Shown piece after piece: positions 1-8,788 of a stretch of 64,000 nt of DNA. The notes below the pieces were generated by a model. The model saw nothing but the letters and a program-made list of their open reading frames with translations. It did no database searches and had not been told where the DNA came from. The DNA comes from CAXXOK01 sp963678055 (lineage in GTDB: Bacteria; Bacillota; Clostridia; Christensenellales; Aristaeellaceae): positions 1,674,001 to 1,738,000 of the forward strand of contig OY782679.1 in NCBI GenBank assembly GCA_963678055.1, given 5' to 3'. The position numbers were made by a program, and so were the translations under genes. Numbering within the stretch: position 1 is the stretch's first letter; the number at the start of each line of letters is the position of its first letter.

Positions 1-133
1 TGATATCGCGCGAGACTGTCGCCTGGGTTACATTGAAATTCAGCTTCTTGAGCGCTTCGGCGAGCTCTTCCTGGGTATTGATGTCCTGTTGGCGGATAAT
101 TTCGAGGATCGCCTTTTGTCTGGTTGCTTTCAT
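1..133 (-). CDS. argR: Arginine repressor ArgR, N-terminal part (cut by window edge)
   Basis: The reading frame starts at ATG 133 and runs off the left edge, so only about 44 residues are visible. They read as the winged-helix DNA-binding domain of ArgR/AhrC, beginning MKATRQKAILEII and continuing with a TQEELAEAL helix and the recognition helix QATVSRDI. ArgR senses arginine and controls arginine synthesis and breakdown genes. A strong ribosome binding site (AGGAGGG) lies just upstream, 15 bases after the nadK stop. The gene is the last visible member of the dxs-tlyA-nadK-argR group, a common Firmicutes order. The C-terminal arginine-binding domain lies outside the window. Confidence 0.9.
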   Translation of the reverse strand, partial: MKATRQKAILEIIRQQDINTQEELAEALKKLNFNVTQATVSRDI

Positions 134-148
134 TCGATTCCCTCCTGT

Positions 149-985
149 TTAACAGCTCCACTCGGATAACTTGTCACGTATACGGTGAAAAAAGCTTTGC
201 GTACCAAAGCGAATGAGTTTCACGGTCTTTTGCGACCGTTTTACGGTAATCTTTTCGCAGATATCCAGCTTGCATAGGCTTCTGCCGTCCACATCGAGCT
301 GTACCTGTTGGTCGGGTTCGCAGTCCAGTTCAATGGTAATGACCTGCGATGCATCGGCAACAACTGGTCGGTGCTGCAAAGAATGCGGGCAAATCGGCGA
401 CAGCAGTATGCAGTCCACACCCGGATATACAATCGGCCCACCTGCGGACAGTGAATACCCCGTCGACCCGGTCGGGGTGGATATAATCAGTCCGTCCGCC
501 TTGTAGCGGGCCACCAGATCACTTTCCACCGAGGCTTTAACCGTGATCAGCCTTGCATAACCGGCGCGGCTGATGACCACATCGTTAAGCGCTGTCTTCA
601 TGGTTTCGCCATTGCGCAGTACATCCAGCGTCATCCGGGGTTCGATGGCATAATCATCGGCTTTCAGCCGCCCGCAGATCTCCTCAATCTGATCCAGTGC
701 AACCTCGATCAGGAACCCGATATGCCCTGTGTTAATCCCAAGCAGCGGAACATCCCACTGCAGGGCCAGCTGTACGGCGGATAAAAATGTTCCGTCCCCG
801 CCGACCGCTATCACAAACTCCGGAGTAGACACATGATCAAACAGGGAATCGCTACCCAGCGCTTCTTCAAGCCATGGCTCTGTTGATACCGTTAAACCCT
901 GCGCATGGAAAACCGATACGATCTGCTCGGCAATCGTAAACTGGTCCGTACGGTTGGGGTGCATCAGCAGATAAGCATTGCGCAT
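149..985 (-). CDS. nadK: NAD kinase
   Basis: 278 residues, the usual length for bacterial NAD kinase (PpnK). It phosphorylates NAD to NADP in the cytoplasm. The GGDGTFLSA motif near residue 62 is the family signature for diphosphate binding, and the GINTGHIGFL and TPTGSTGYSLSAGGP segments are the second and third conserved blocks. The ATG at 985 has AGGAG nine bases upstream. It sits between tlyA and argR in a leftward operon with dxs. Nothing unusual is seen. Confidence 0.95.
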   Translation of the reverse strand: MRNAYLLMHPNRTDQFTIAEQIVSVFHAQGLTVSTEPWLEEALGSDSLFDHVSTPEFVIAVGGDGTFLSAVQLALQWDVPLLGINTGHIGFLIEVALDQIEEICGRLKADDYAIEPRMTLDVLRNGETMKTALNDVVISRAGYARLITVKASVESDLVARYKADGLIISTPTGSTGYSLSAGGPIVYPGVDCILLSPICPHSLQHRPVVADASQVITIELDCEPDQQVQLDVDGRSLCKLDICEKITVKRSQKTVKLIRFGTQSFFHRIRDKLSEWSC

Positions 986-1033
986 TTGGCCACTCCTGTT
1001 TCATACTTGTCCTGTATATTATATTGTGAATAT

Positions 1034-1858
1034 TCATTCATTGCAAGACAAACGATTTTCCGACTGTTCCACAGTCTGGTCGACCATAGTATCCGAAATC
1101 ATTGCTTTGCCGCTTGCAGCAGGCTGTAGCATGGCCAGAAACTCCACATTGCCTGCCGGTCCCTTAATGGGTGAGAAGTCCAGCTTTGTCATGGTATACC
1201 CTATTTGCACTGCAAAATCGCGCACATCTTTAATGACACCGGCCCGCACGCTGCTATCGCGTACCACGCCGTGTTTCCCCACATTTTCCCGTCCGGCTTC
1301 AAACTGGGGTTTAATTAATATGCAAAATATACCTTGATGGTTCATCAATGCGGCCGCTGCTGGCAAAATGAGTTTTACGGAAATAAAGGACACGTCCATA
1401 ACCGTAATGTCGGGAACCCGACCGCCGATCATTTCGCTGGTGATGTACCGGGCATTGGTGCGCTCCAGAACCGTTACACGCTCGTCGTTGCGGATTTTCA
1501 GGTCCAGTTGGCCATACCCCACATCAACGGCGACGACATGCTTTGCGCCTTTTTGCAGCAGCACATCCGTAAACCCGCCGGTCGCCGCGCCGATATCCAG
1601 TGCTATCATGCCGGTGACATCCAACGCAAAACTATGCAGCGCTTTTTCCAGCTTCAGTCCGCCACGGCTGACATACGGGTGTGATTTCAGCCCGCGCACG
1701 ATGATTCCATCGGTTTCAGAAACCTTTTCGGAGGGCTTTAAGACCTTCTGTTCTTTAATATATACGACACCGCTCATAATCAGCGCTTGCGCTTTAGCTC
1801 GGCTGTCGGCAAAGCCCTGCTCGACCATGGCGATGTCAATGCGTGTTTTATCGCTCAT
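1034..1858 (-). CDS. tlyA: TlyA family 2'-O-methyltransferase / hemolysin A-like rRNA methylase
   Basis: 274 residues. The N-terminal 60 residues form an S4 RNA-binding domain (DIAMVEQGFADSRAKAQAL). The rest is an FtsJ-type SAM-dependent methyltransferase with the SAM-binding motif ALDIGAATGGFTDVLL and the later VMDVSFISVKLILP block. TlyA enzymes 2'-O-methylate ribosomal RNA. The start codon overlaps the end of dxs by 11 bases, so translation is probably coupled. The dxs-tlyA-nadK-argR order supports the call. Family membership is certain; the modified nucleotide is not shown by the sequence. Confidence 0.92.
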   Translation of the reverse strand: MSDKTRIDIAMVEQGFADSRAKAQALIMSGVVYIKEQKVLKPSEKVSETDGIIVRGLKSHPYVSRGGLKLEKALHSFALDVTGMIALDIGAATGGFTDVLLQKGAKHVVAVDVGYGQLDLKIRNDERVTVLERTNARYITSEMIGGRVPDITVMDVSFISVKLILPAAAALMNHQGIFCILIKPQFEAGRENVGKHGVVRDSSVRAGVIKDVRDFAVQIGYTMTKLDFSPIKGPAGNVEFLAMLQPAASGKAMISDTMVDQTVEQSENRLSCNE

Positions 1859-3728
1859 CGGTCTGCCCTGCAGGTTGCATTATGCTCGCGATGGTTCTCT
1901 GAACCGATTCCGCGTCCAGCCCGGTTTCTTTAAGCAACGTTTTATGGTCACCGTGTTTGACAAATTGAGACGCAATCGCAATCGGGTGCACGGTCAGACC
2001 CTGTTGCTGTGTTGCAGCGTATTCCAGCACAGCGCTGCCAAATCCGCCTTCAAGCACATGTTCTTCCAAGGTGAACACAGGCCTTCCTGCTTTCGCCAGG
2101 CGTGCCAGTACGGCCGTATCCAGTGGTTTCACTGTGGACGCATTGATCACTTCAAGGGCTATCCCTTGCCTGCGCAGTGCGGCAGCAGCATCCATCGCCG
2201 CTGCCACCATGCTGCCAACCGCTAATATCGCGCCCTGATCCCCTTGTATCAAGGTTTTCCATGATCCAAGCACAAACGGGTCGCTCGGCGTGTCCGCATC
2301 GCTGACCACGGCTCGCTTGGGATAGCGGATGGCGCAGGGGCCATCAAACTGCAGGCTGGCCTTGATCATTTCCGTTAACTCCCGGGTATCCGCAGGCGCA
2401 AGTATGCGCATATTAGGGATATGGCGCAGATAGGCGATATCAAACAAGCCCTGATGCGTTTCCCCGTCACCATTGGCAAGTCCCGCACGGTCGAGCATGA
2501 AGATGACTGGCAGGTTTTGAATGCAAACATCGTGCATTACCTGATCATACCCGCGTTGCAGGAAGGTGGAATACACAAAGAAATACGGGCGCATGCCGCC
2601 TTTGGCAAGCCCGGCACACAGCGTTACCGCGTGCTCTTCGGCAATCCCCACATCAAAATAGCGACGCGGATAATTGGCCGCAAATCCATCGGTTGCGGTG
2701 CCAAGCGTCATGGCGGCAGTAACCAGGGTGATGCGGGAATCTGTCTCGGCCATTTCGGACAGCAAGTCGGAGGCAATATGCCCGTAGCTGGTTTTTGCGT
2801 CCTTTTGGGTCATGCCATTATCAATGAAAAACGGCGGCGTACCATGAAACGCGGCGGGATTCTCTTCTGCGTTTTGATAACCGTAGCCTTTCACCGTATT
2901 CAGGTGAATGGCAACCGGCGTATCCATCTTCTGGGCCTGACGGAACACCTTTTCCATGGCCGGAATATCATGGCCGTTGATTGGGCCTAAATAGTCAAAC
3001 CCAAGGGTTGTAAAAAAGCTTTCGTCCACAAACAGGGTACGCAGCGCTTTTTTCAAGGTATGCAGCATACGCGCCAACGGCTCGCCAATCCAGGGGATGC
3101 GGTGCAAGCCTTTTTCCACCTTACGCTTGGCCGTATACCACCCGCCGCTGGCCCGCAGCTTGGTTAAGTGTTTGCTAAGCGCACCGACGTTTTTGGTGAT
3201 GGACATTTCATTGTCGTTGATGACCACGATGAGTTTGGTTTTTGAGTTTCCGCAATCGTTCAGCGCTTCATAGCACATCCCGCCGGTCAGCGCGCCATCG
3301 CCTACCACGGCAACCACATGGTGGGTTTCGCCCCGTAAGTCCCGCGCACGTGCCAGCCCCAATGCAGCGGATATGCCTGTACTCGCGTGTCCGGTTTCAA
3401 AGCAATCGTGCTCGCTTTCGCAGCACTTGGGAAAGCCAGACAAGCCACCATACTGTCGCAGCGTATGAAATTCACCATAGCGCCCGGTGAGTAATTTATG
3501 AGTATAGGCCTGATGACCCACATCAAACACAATGCGGTCCTGCGGGGTATGAAAGGCGCGGTGAAGGGCAATGGTCATATCCACCACACCGAGATTTGAG
3601 GCCAAATGGCCTCCGTTTTCCGATACGGTATGGATAATGGTTTCCCGTATGTCCTTGGCCAGCGTTTTGCATTCCTCAGCAGTCAGGCCGGATATATCCA
3701 TCGGTTGTTTAATTTCGCAAAGATCCAA
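1848..3728 (-). CDS. dxs: 1-deoxy-D-xylulose-5-phosphate synthase
   Basis: 626 residues, full length. Dxs is a thiamine-diphosphate enzyme that condenses pyruvate and glyceraldehyde 3-phosphate, the first step of the MEP isoprenoid pathway. Visible signatures are the N-terminal HLASNLGVVDMTIALH block, the ThDP motif VVGDGALTGGMCYEALN followed by NDNEMSI, and the C-terminal transketolase domain with RAGLANGDGETHQG. The start is TTG 3728, with AAAGGAG seven bases upstream that overlaps the ddl stop region. An internal ATG (residue 10) is a weaker alternative. It belongs to the same leftward operon as ddl, tlyA and nadK. Confidence 0.95.
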   Translation of the reverse strand: MDLCEIKQPMDISGLTAEECKTLAKDIRETIIHTVSENGGHLASNLGVVDMTIALHRAFHTPQDRIVFDVGHQAYTHKLLTGRYGEFHTLRQYGGLSGFPKCCESEHDCFETGHASTGISAALGLARARDLRGETHHVVAVVGDGALTGGMCYEALNDCGNSKTKLIVVINDNEMSITKNVGALSKHLTKLRASGGWYTAKRKVEKGLHRIPWIGEPLARMLHTLKKALRTLFVDESFFTTLGFDYLGPINGHDIPAMEKVFRQAQKMDTPVAIHLNTVKGYGYQNAEENPAAFHGTPPFFIDNGMTQKDAKTSYGHIASDLLSEMAETDSRITLVTAAMTLGTATDGFAANYPRRYFDVGIAEEHAVTLCAGLAKGGMRPYFFVYSTFLQRGYDQVMHDVCIQNLPVIFMLDRAGLANGDGETHQGLFDIAYLRHIPNMRILAPADTRELTEMIKASLQFDGPCAIRYPKRAVVSDADTPSDPFVLGSWKTLIQGDQGAILAVGSMVAAAMDAAAALRRQGIALEVINASTVKPLDTAVLARLAKAGRPVFTLEEHVLEGGFGSAVLEYAATQQQGLTVHPIAIASQFVKHGDHKTLLKETGLDAESVQRTIASIMQPAGQTDER

Positions 3729-3740
3729 ACTGTATCTCCT

Positions 3741-4955
3741 TTACGGCAGCTTCGCGTCAGTTTTGCCACCGTTTTTCGCGCCGAGCTTCGCTTCTTTCAG
3801 AATGCTGGATGAAAAGGCGTAATTGCTCGCATTTTTCTCCTCGTGCGCGTTGAGTGCATACCCGACAAGCCTGTCGATCAGCTCCGGGTATTTGATACCC
3901 GCTTCGTTCCACAGGTAAAACGCCATGGAACCGGGTATGGTGTTAATCTCGGTAATATAAAGTTCGTTCGACGACGCATCGTACATGTAGTCGATACGCA
4001 CTAAGCCCTTACAATCCATCGACTGGAAAATTTTCTTGGATAAGGTCTGGATTCTCTCGGTCAGCTCCGGTTCAATGGGGGCGGGCAGTACGCGTTTGAG
4101 CGAGGCCATCCCCTTGCTTGCATTTTTACCGCTCTGCAAATACTTGTCCATAAAGCTGAGCAAGTCGCCGCCGAGGACAGGCATCTCGATGGGCGAAGCG
4201 GATACATCATCATTGTAGCCCATCACCGAGCAGTTCAGTTCAATGGGATCATTTAAGCCTTTTTCAATCAATACCTTGCGGTCAAACTCAAAGGCAAGCT
4301 CCAATGCTTGACGCAGTTCAGTAAAGTCTTTCGCCTTGCTTACACCGATGGAGGAACCCAGCGAGGATGGCTTGACGAACACGGGATACGAAAGTGTTTC
4401 TTCAATGGTCTTGATGACCTCAACCGAGTCCTTTTCCCACTGGCTGCGCAGCGCCCAGCAGCTGTCCAGCACCGGGAAACCGCAGCCCCGGAAGAAATCC
4501 TTCATATAGGCTTTGTCCAGACCGACGGCCGATGCTGCCACGCCAGAGCTTGTATAGGGAATGTTGCACATCTCAAGCATTCCCTGGAGCGTACCATCCT
4601 CCCCATGCATACCATGGAGAACGGGAATCACGCAATCAAGCCTGGCAACAAGGCGCTGTTTTTCTTTCTTGAATAAGCCTTTGGGTGCTTCCAAGGTCAT
4701 CAACGCCCCGGTACCAGCTGTGGTATCCAAAAATACGCGGGTGATTCCTTTGGCATAGGGATCAAAATTCTGAAAGGTTTTGATGTCCATCAATGGATCG
4801 CCTGTAAACCATTCGCCGCGCATGTTGATGTACATGGGAATGACCGTATATTTTTCGCTGTCCACCGCGTTCATCAATTGCAGAGCGCTGATCACGGAAA
4901 CTTCGTGCTCACAGGATCGGCTTCCGAAAATGACACCTAATTTCATTGTGGCCAT
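3741..4955 (-). CDS. ddl: D-alanine--D-alanine ligase family protein
   Basis: About 404 residues, longer than many Ddl enzymes but within the VanA/VanG-like range. It is an ATP-grasp ligase that makes the D-Ala-D-Ala (or a related) dipeptide for peptidoglycan. Seen motifs are the N-terminal SCEHEVSVISALQ, the HGMHGEDGTLQG segment, VKPSSLGSSIGVSKA and the metal-binding C-terminal YITEINTIPGS. The first glycine pair of the usual GGxSxEHE motif is altered to GSRSCEHE. ATG 4955 is preferred because GGAGG lies five bases upstream; an in-frame GTG at 4967 would overlap the stop of the MurF-like gene. The neighbouring MurF-like gene fits the shared pathway. The second substrate (D-Ala, D-Ser, D-Lac) cannot be decided by eye. 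Confidence 0.88.
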   Translation of the reverse strand: MATMKLGVIFGSRSCEHEVSVISALQLMNAVDSEKYTVIPMYINMRGEWFTGDPLMDIKTFQNFDPYAKGITRVFLDTTAGTGALMTLEAPKGLFKKEKQRLVARLDCVIPVLHGMHGEDGTLQGMLEMCNIPYTSSGVAASAVGLDKAYMKDFFRGCGFPVLDSCWALRSQWEKDSVEVIKTIEETLSYPVFVKPSSLGSSIGVSKAKDFTELRQALELAFEFDRKVLIEKGLNDPIELNCSVMGYNDDVSASPIEMPVLGGDLLSFMDKYLQSGKNASKGMASLKRVLPAPIEPELTERIQTLSKKIFQSMDCKGLVRIDYMYDASSNELYITEINTIPGSMAFYLWNEAGIKYPELIDRLVGYALNAHEEKNASNYAFSSSILKEAKLGAKNGGKTDAKLP

Positions 4956-4966
4956 AGTATCCTCCA

Positions 4967-6577
4967 CTAGTTTTCCTGATAATTGTCCGGTAGGTCGTTT
5001 TCGTACAAAACGGTATCGTCCTTGTGGACCAGTGTTTGCAGCACCTTGGTGGACTGCTCCAGGCTGTCCACATGGTGAATATTCTCTTTGGGAAATCCAG
5101 CTTCGTTCAGACCATCCAAAATGGGCTGAACGCGTTTTTTCCCAACGATGATCGCAATATCAACCGCCTTGGCAATTTGCCTGCCAAAGGCTTGATTGAA
5201 GGCCGCTTCCTTCGCGCCGAGTTCCACCATGCCGGGGGTAATAATAATCCGCCGCTTGGGAAACTGACTGAGGATAGAAAGCGCAGCCTGTGCACTGACA
5301 GGGTTAGCGTTGAAACCATCGTTGATAATTGTATAAGAATTCGGATTCTTTATCAACTCCATGCGGCTGGGCACTGGTTCAATCTGGCGAATGCCGCGCA
5401 GTATCTGGTTTTTCGTCAGCCCCAGATGTTTAGCTACCGACGCTGCCAGAAGAATGTTTTGAATGCTGTGTTCACCCAGCAAGCGTGTTGATGCCTGCAA
5501 GCGCTCCCCATCCCTAAAACACAGATCAAACGTGCTGCCTTCGGCCGATATTGCCGTGTTTTCGCACCACAGGTCCGCACTGCCCGCCGCTAGGGCGACC
5601 AGCGTCTTGGTTTTCCCCGTGCGGTCGTACAGCTGCTTGCAAATCGCGCCGTCATCGGCAAAAAAGCTATGCCCGTCGGCCGGCAGCGCATCAATCAGTT
5701 CATATTTGGTACCGGCAACACGGTCCAGCGTTTTAAAGGTATCCAAATGCTGTGGGCCCACCGAGGACAAAATACCGATTTCCGGTTTGACCAGACGGCA
5801 AAGCTCTTTGATATCCCCCACATGCCGCGCTCCCATCTCGGCAATGAAAACCTGATGCGCAGGCAGCAGCCTTTCGCGTATAGTCCGTGTCACACCCATC
5901 GGCGTATTATAGCTTTTGGGGGTAATCAGAACAGAGTACTTCTCTTCTAGTATAGTGCCAAGAATCTGCTTGACGGAGGTTTTGCCGTAGCTACCCGTAA
6001 TGCCAATACGGATCAAATCGCTCTGAGAAAGCAGTTTCCTGCGAGCGCTGCGAAAGTACGCTTCACTGATGATTTTTTCCAGTCCCCAGGCAACCAAAGC
6101 GCACACGGAAATCCATACAGGCAACAGCACAGGCCACAGCGACACAAGAATAACGCCGCTCGCCTGCCCCACAAAAAAGGCGGCTGTTCCCAGCATGATA
6201 ATGCAAAATCCATACAGACGTTTTACACGCGCTGTATAGACAAACGGCTTTTTCGCTTTTTGTAAGCCCAATATAAAGCGGATGAAAGTTCCAAGCGCAA
6301 CGGCAGCGGCAAATGCAAGTGCAAGCACCAGTAGCTGTAAAATTATACTATGCTCTCCGGGCAGGAGTACCCGCGCAATGGCCACTAGTACCAGCGAAGC
6401 GATTGCCGATAGTACGCCCGGCATCCATGCCTGCACAGGGTTGCGTTTGACCGATCGATAAAAGCCCGGGAACTGATAGCTTTCCAGCTGAAACAGGTGC
6501 AATAGCCCTTTAACGGATAACAGGGAGATGATCACCGGTATCAGCCCCGTAAGGCCATGATACAGCGCTTGCGTCAT
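4967..6577 (-). CDS. Membrane-anchored MurF-like Mur ligase
   Basis: 536 residues from ATG 6577, which overlaps the stop of the hydrolase gene (ATGA). Residues 1 to about 185 are strongly hydrophobic, with roughly five or six membrane segments, instead of the soluble N-terminal domain of ordinary MurF. The remainder is a Mur ligase: ATP-binding ITGSYGKTSVKQIL, the EMGARHVGDI block, the central VGPQHLDTF, and the C-terminal domain with INDGFNANPVSAQAAL. That last block is typical of MurF, which adds D-Ala-D-Ala to the UDP-MurNAc peptide, and the next gene is ddl. I infer a MurF or MurF-like activity held at the membrane. Whether a second, soluble murF exists elsewhere cannot be seen here. Confidence 0.82.
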   Translation of the reverse strand: MTQALYHGLTGLIPVIISLLSVKGLLHLFQLESYQFPGFYRSVKRNPVQAWMPGVLSAIASLVLVAIARVLLPGEHSIILQLLVLALAFAAAVALGTFIRFILGLQKAKKPFVYTARVKRLYGFCIIMLGTAAFFVGQASGVILVSLWPVLLPVWISVCALVAWGLEKIISEAYFRSARRKLLSQSDLIRIGITGSYGKTSVKQILGTILEEKYSVLITPKSYNTPMGVTRTIRERLLPAHQVFIAEMGARHVGDIKELCRLVKPEIGILSSVGPQHLDTFKTLDRVAGTKYELIDALPADGHSFFADDGAICKQLYDRTGKTKTLVALAAGSADLWCENTAISAEGSTFDLCFRDGERLQASTRLLGEHSIQNILLAASVAKHLGLTKNQILRGIRQIEPVPSRMELIKNPNSYTIINDGFNANPVSAQAALSILSQFPKRRIIITPGMVELGAKEAAFNQAFGRQIAKAVDIAIIVGKKRVQPILDGLNEAGFPKENIHHVDSLEQSTKVLQTLVHKDDTVLYENDLPDNYQEN

Positions 6578-7371
6578 GCGCTTTCCCCTCCCCAAAATAA
6601 TTGCTTGACGATGGTTGCAAATCGTGCGCCCTCTTCTAAAAAAGCAAAGTGAGACCCGCCATCGAACACGACCAATCCGGCGTCGGCAATCTCTTTTTCC
6701 ATGGTTTGCCCCATCCACAGCGGTGTTTCGGTATCATTGCTTCCCCAAATCAATAGCGTCGGTGCTTTGATCTGTGGCAGCAGCGGCGTTAAGTCTTCGG
6801 AGATAATTTTTACAAATGTGGGCCGCATAGTTTGACTTAGCGCGGCATAGTCACGCGAGCCATAGGCTTGAATCAATTGCTCCTGCAACGCTTTCATCGG
6901 TTTTTGCAAAGGCTGGACCTTCGTAAGAGTCCGCACAACTGCGCTCAGGCGCTTGTAGTTCTTCGTTTTGCGGCTGCTTTTCGGATTTTCAGGTTTCTTT
7001 ACCCCTGCGCCCCCGGTAATCACCAATTTATGCACACGCTGTGGGTGGTTTGCTGCCAGATATATCGCCACCCTGGCCCCAAACGAATGCGATACAATAT
7101 CAACGGTTTCAATCCCTTGTGTATCCAGAAATTCAAGCACAAGGTTCGCAAAATCAGAAACATCCCAGGGTTTGGGCGGTTCTGAGCTTTCCCCATGGGC
7201 CGGAAAATCCAGCGTCAGCAAGGTTGCACTGTCCTGTAGTGCATCCATCAGGCCGTGATACATTGTACCGTCACAGCCCCAGCCGTGTAAAAGCAGTACA
7301 GGCAGAGCCTTGGACCCGTCGTTATCTCTGCGTTCATAATGGATAGTGCATCCACATATTGTTTGAATCAA
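6574..7371 (-). CDS. Alpha/beta hydrolase
   Basis: About 265 residues. The alpha/beta hydrolase fold is shown by LLHGWGCDGTMYHGL (oxyanion region), the nucleophile elbow VSHSFGARVAIYLA with Ser in GHSxG-like SHSFGA, a cap domain at about 125-185, the LLIWGSNDTETPL acid region and the catalytic histidine in GGSHFAFLEE. No signal peptide is seen. The start is ambiguous: TTG 7371 has GAGGTG five bases upstream, while an in-frame GTG at 7377 would overlap that site. It is the first gene of the leftward hydrolase-murF-like-ddl-dxs group and overlaps the next gene by ATGA. The substrate is unknown. Confidence 0.8.
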   Translation of the reverse strand: MIQTICGCTIHYERRDNDGSKALPVLLLHGWGCDGTMYHGLMDALQDSATLLTLDFPAHGESSEPPKPWDVSDFANLVLEFLDTQGIETVDIVSHSFGARVAIYLAANHPQRVHKLVITGGAGVKKPENPKSSRKTKNYKRLSAVVRTLTKVQPLQKPMKALQEQLIQAYGSRDYAALSQTMRPTFVKIISEDLTPLLPQIKAPTLLIWGSNDTETPLWMGQTMEKEIADAGLVVFDGGSHFAFLEEGARFATIVKQLFWGGESA

Positions 7372-7477
7372 ATTCACACCTCGGCGTTCATCAATCCTTG
7401 CTATTTTACATCAAATCGGTTGAAAAGGAAAGCTGCCCTACGGCTCTAGCTTCAAACAGAAAAGCAACTGTAAAAGA

Positions 7478-7520
7478 TTGACACTGGTATTTGACAGTGC
7501 TACAATTACCGGGATATATA
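7478..7520 (+). promoter_or_regulatory. Tandem sigma-A-type promoters for the DUF3048 gene
   Basis: TTGACA at 7478-7483 and TACAAT at 7501-7506 are exactly 17 bases apart. A second TTGACA at 7491-7496 has TATATA at 7515-7520, 18 bases away. Both point to the DUF3048 gene at 7564. The two -35 boxes repeat at a 13-base interval. Confidence 0.7.
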
Positions 7521-7563
7521 GTAATGCTATCAGTCACAATTCAGATATGGGGGTACGTCAACT

Positions 7564-8748
7564 GTGAAAAAGTGGTCGAGTCTTATGATCGCTATGGTCT
7601 TGGTGCTATCAATGGTTGTTCCGGCATTGGCTTCTACGCATTCCAACAACGCATTCACATTACCGCTGGAAGGTACTGTGCTTCAAAATGAAGAGGATCG
7701 CGATATAACCCCCTTGACCCCGCCGCAGCGTAACCCCATCATTTCCGGCGAAAGCCCAACCACCGGCCAAAGCTGGATGGGCTTTTACCTGCCTATGCTT
7801 GTTCAGTACTCCAATGGCCTGGACAGCGTTAAAGTGAATAATAAAACTGTCGAACTGGCCGGCGTTGCAAACCGTGCCCCCTGGGGCGCACAGTATGCAG
7901 ATATAGTCTATGAAGGAATATTATACCGCACCGGCAATACACGTATGACCTTTCTATTCAGCGATAGCCTGGATAACGGATATCCCCTCTCGTTCGGCCC
8001 TGTACGCTCGGCGCGTGTTGGACATGTAAACCTGCGGGAGGAATGGCAGGGCGGGCTGGTGTTCCGCGGCGGCCCCGAGCAAGAGGATAACGATATTCAG
8101 AAGCTTCTGCGCAAGCTTGATGCTTATGAAAAAGGCGTTGCCTTCGACTTGGAGACCAACCTGACACGCAACTACTCCACACGCGTTAAGGGCGTTAAGG
8201 GACCGGAGAATCTGGATGCGGATATCATTGGTTTACGGTCTTTGGTTCCATCCAGCTATATGTCCACACCGCGTGCGTTCCTGTTTGCAGACCTCAACCC
8301 CTATACCGACGGGTACGATTTCGCCTACAAAATCAATCTGGACTGGGGCTTGGATTCTTATGTATCGCACTTCTTGTATGATGAGATGAGCAATGTTTAC
8401 TATCGCTATTCCGGCGATGTACTGTTTAAAAGCTTCGCCTCTGCAGACGACCGCGAAGAAGCCGATATGATTCCGCTGACCTTTACCAATGTCATTGTGC
8501 AGCGCGTTGAATACGAATACGCCCACAACAACAAACTAGCCCCCATCATGCAAAGCGTTGGCAAAGGCAATGCCGATATTTTCATCGGTGGCCGCTATGT
8601 TCCCGGCTACTGGATTCGAGAGTCTCTGGAGGACCCGACCATCTACTACGACGATCAGGGGAACGAAATCCAACTGTCCCGCGGCAAAACGTTTATCGCA
8701 CAACTGCCCCCGGATTGCATTTTGACTTTTGATTCGGTTGTGGACTAA
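7564..8748 (+). CDS. Secreted DUF3048 domain protein (YerB-like)
   Basis: 394 residues from GTG 7564. The N-terminus is a signal peptide (charged MKKWSS, hydrophobic core, cleavage near PALAS). The mature protein shows the DUF3048 pattern: NRAPWGAQYADIVYEG, MTFLFSD, the highly conserved GPVRSARVGHVNL, and a C-terminal DUF3048_C part with IFIGGRYVPGYWIRES and LSRGKTFIAQLPP. B. subtilis YerB is a lipoprotein of this family with no settled function. No lipobox cysteine is visible here, so the protein is probably secreted or anchored only by other means. It is a single-gene unit between tandem promoters and a terminator. Confidence 0.85.
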   Translation: MKKWSSLMIAMVLVLSMVVPALASTHSNNAFTLPLEGTVLQNEEDRDITPLTPPQRNPIISGESPTTGQSWMGFYLPMLVQYSNGLDSVKVNNKTVELAGVANRAPWGAQYADIVYEGILYRTGNTRMTFLFSDSLDNGYPLSFGPVRSARVGHVNLREEWQGGLVFRGGPEQEDNDIQKLLRKLDAYEKGVAFDLETNLTRNYSTRVKGVKGPENLDADIIGLRSLVPSSYMSTPRAFLFADLNPYTDGYDFAYKINLDWGLDSYVSHFLYDEMSNVYYRYSGDVLFKSFASADDREEADMIPLTFTNVIVQRVEYEYAHNNKLAPIMQSVGKGNADIFIGGRYVPGYWIRESLEDPTIYYDDQGNEIQLSRGKTFIAQLPPDCILTFDSVVD

Positions 8749-8757
8749 ACACATGTA

Positions 8758-8788
8758 CAAAAGCCTCTCAGAAATGAGAGGCTTTTTT
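8758..8788. terminator. Bidirectional rho-independent terminator
   Basis: AAAAGCCTCTCA and TGAGAGGCTTTT form a stem with a short GAAA loop, flanked by an A run on the left and a T run on the right. It can end both the DUF3048 transcript and the convergent yigZ transcript, whose stop codon lies at its right edge. Confidence 0.88.

Noticed and set aside
3741..4955. Ddl plus VanY genes as a vancomycin-resistance cluster
   Set aside because: There is no VanH dehydrogenase, VanX/VanXY dipeptidase or VanRS two-component system, and the VanY genes lie 29 kb away. The genes fit ordinary cell-wall metabolism.
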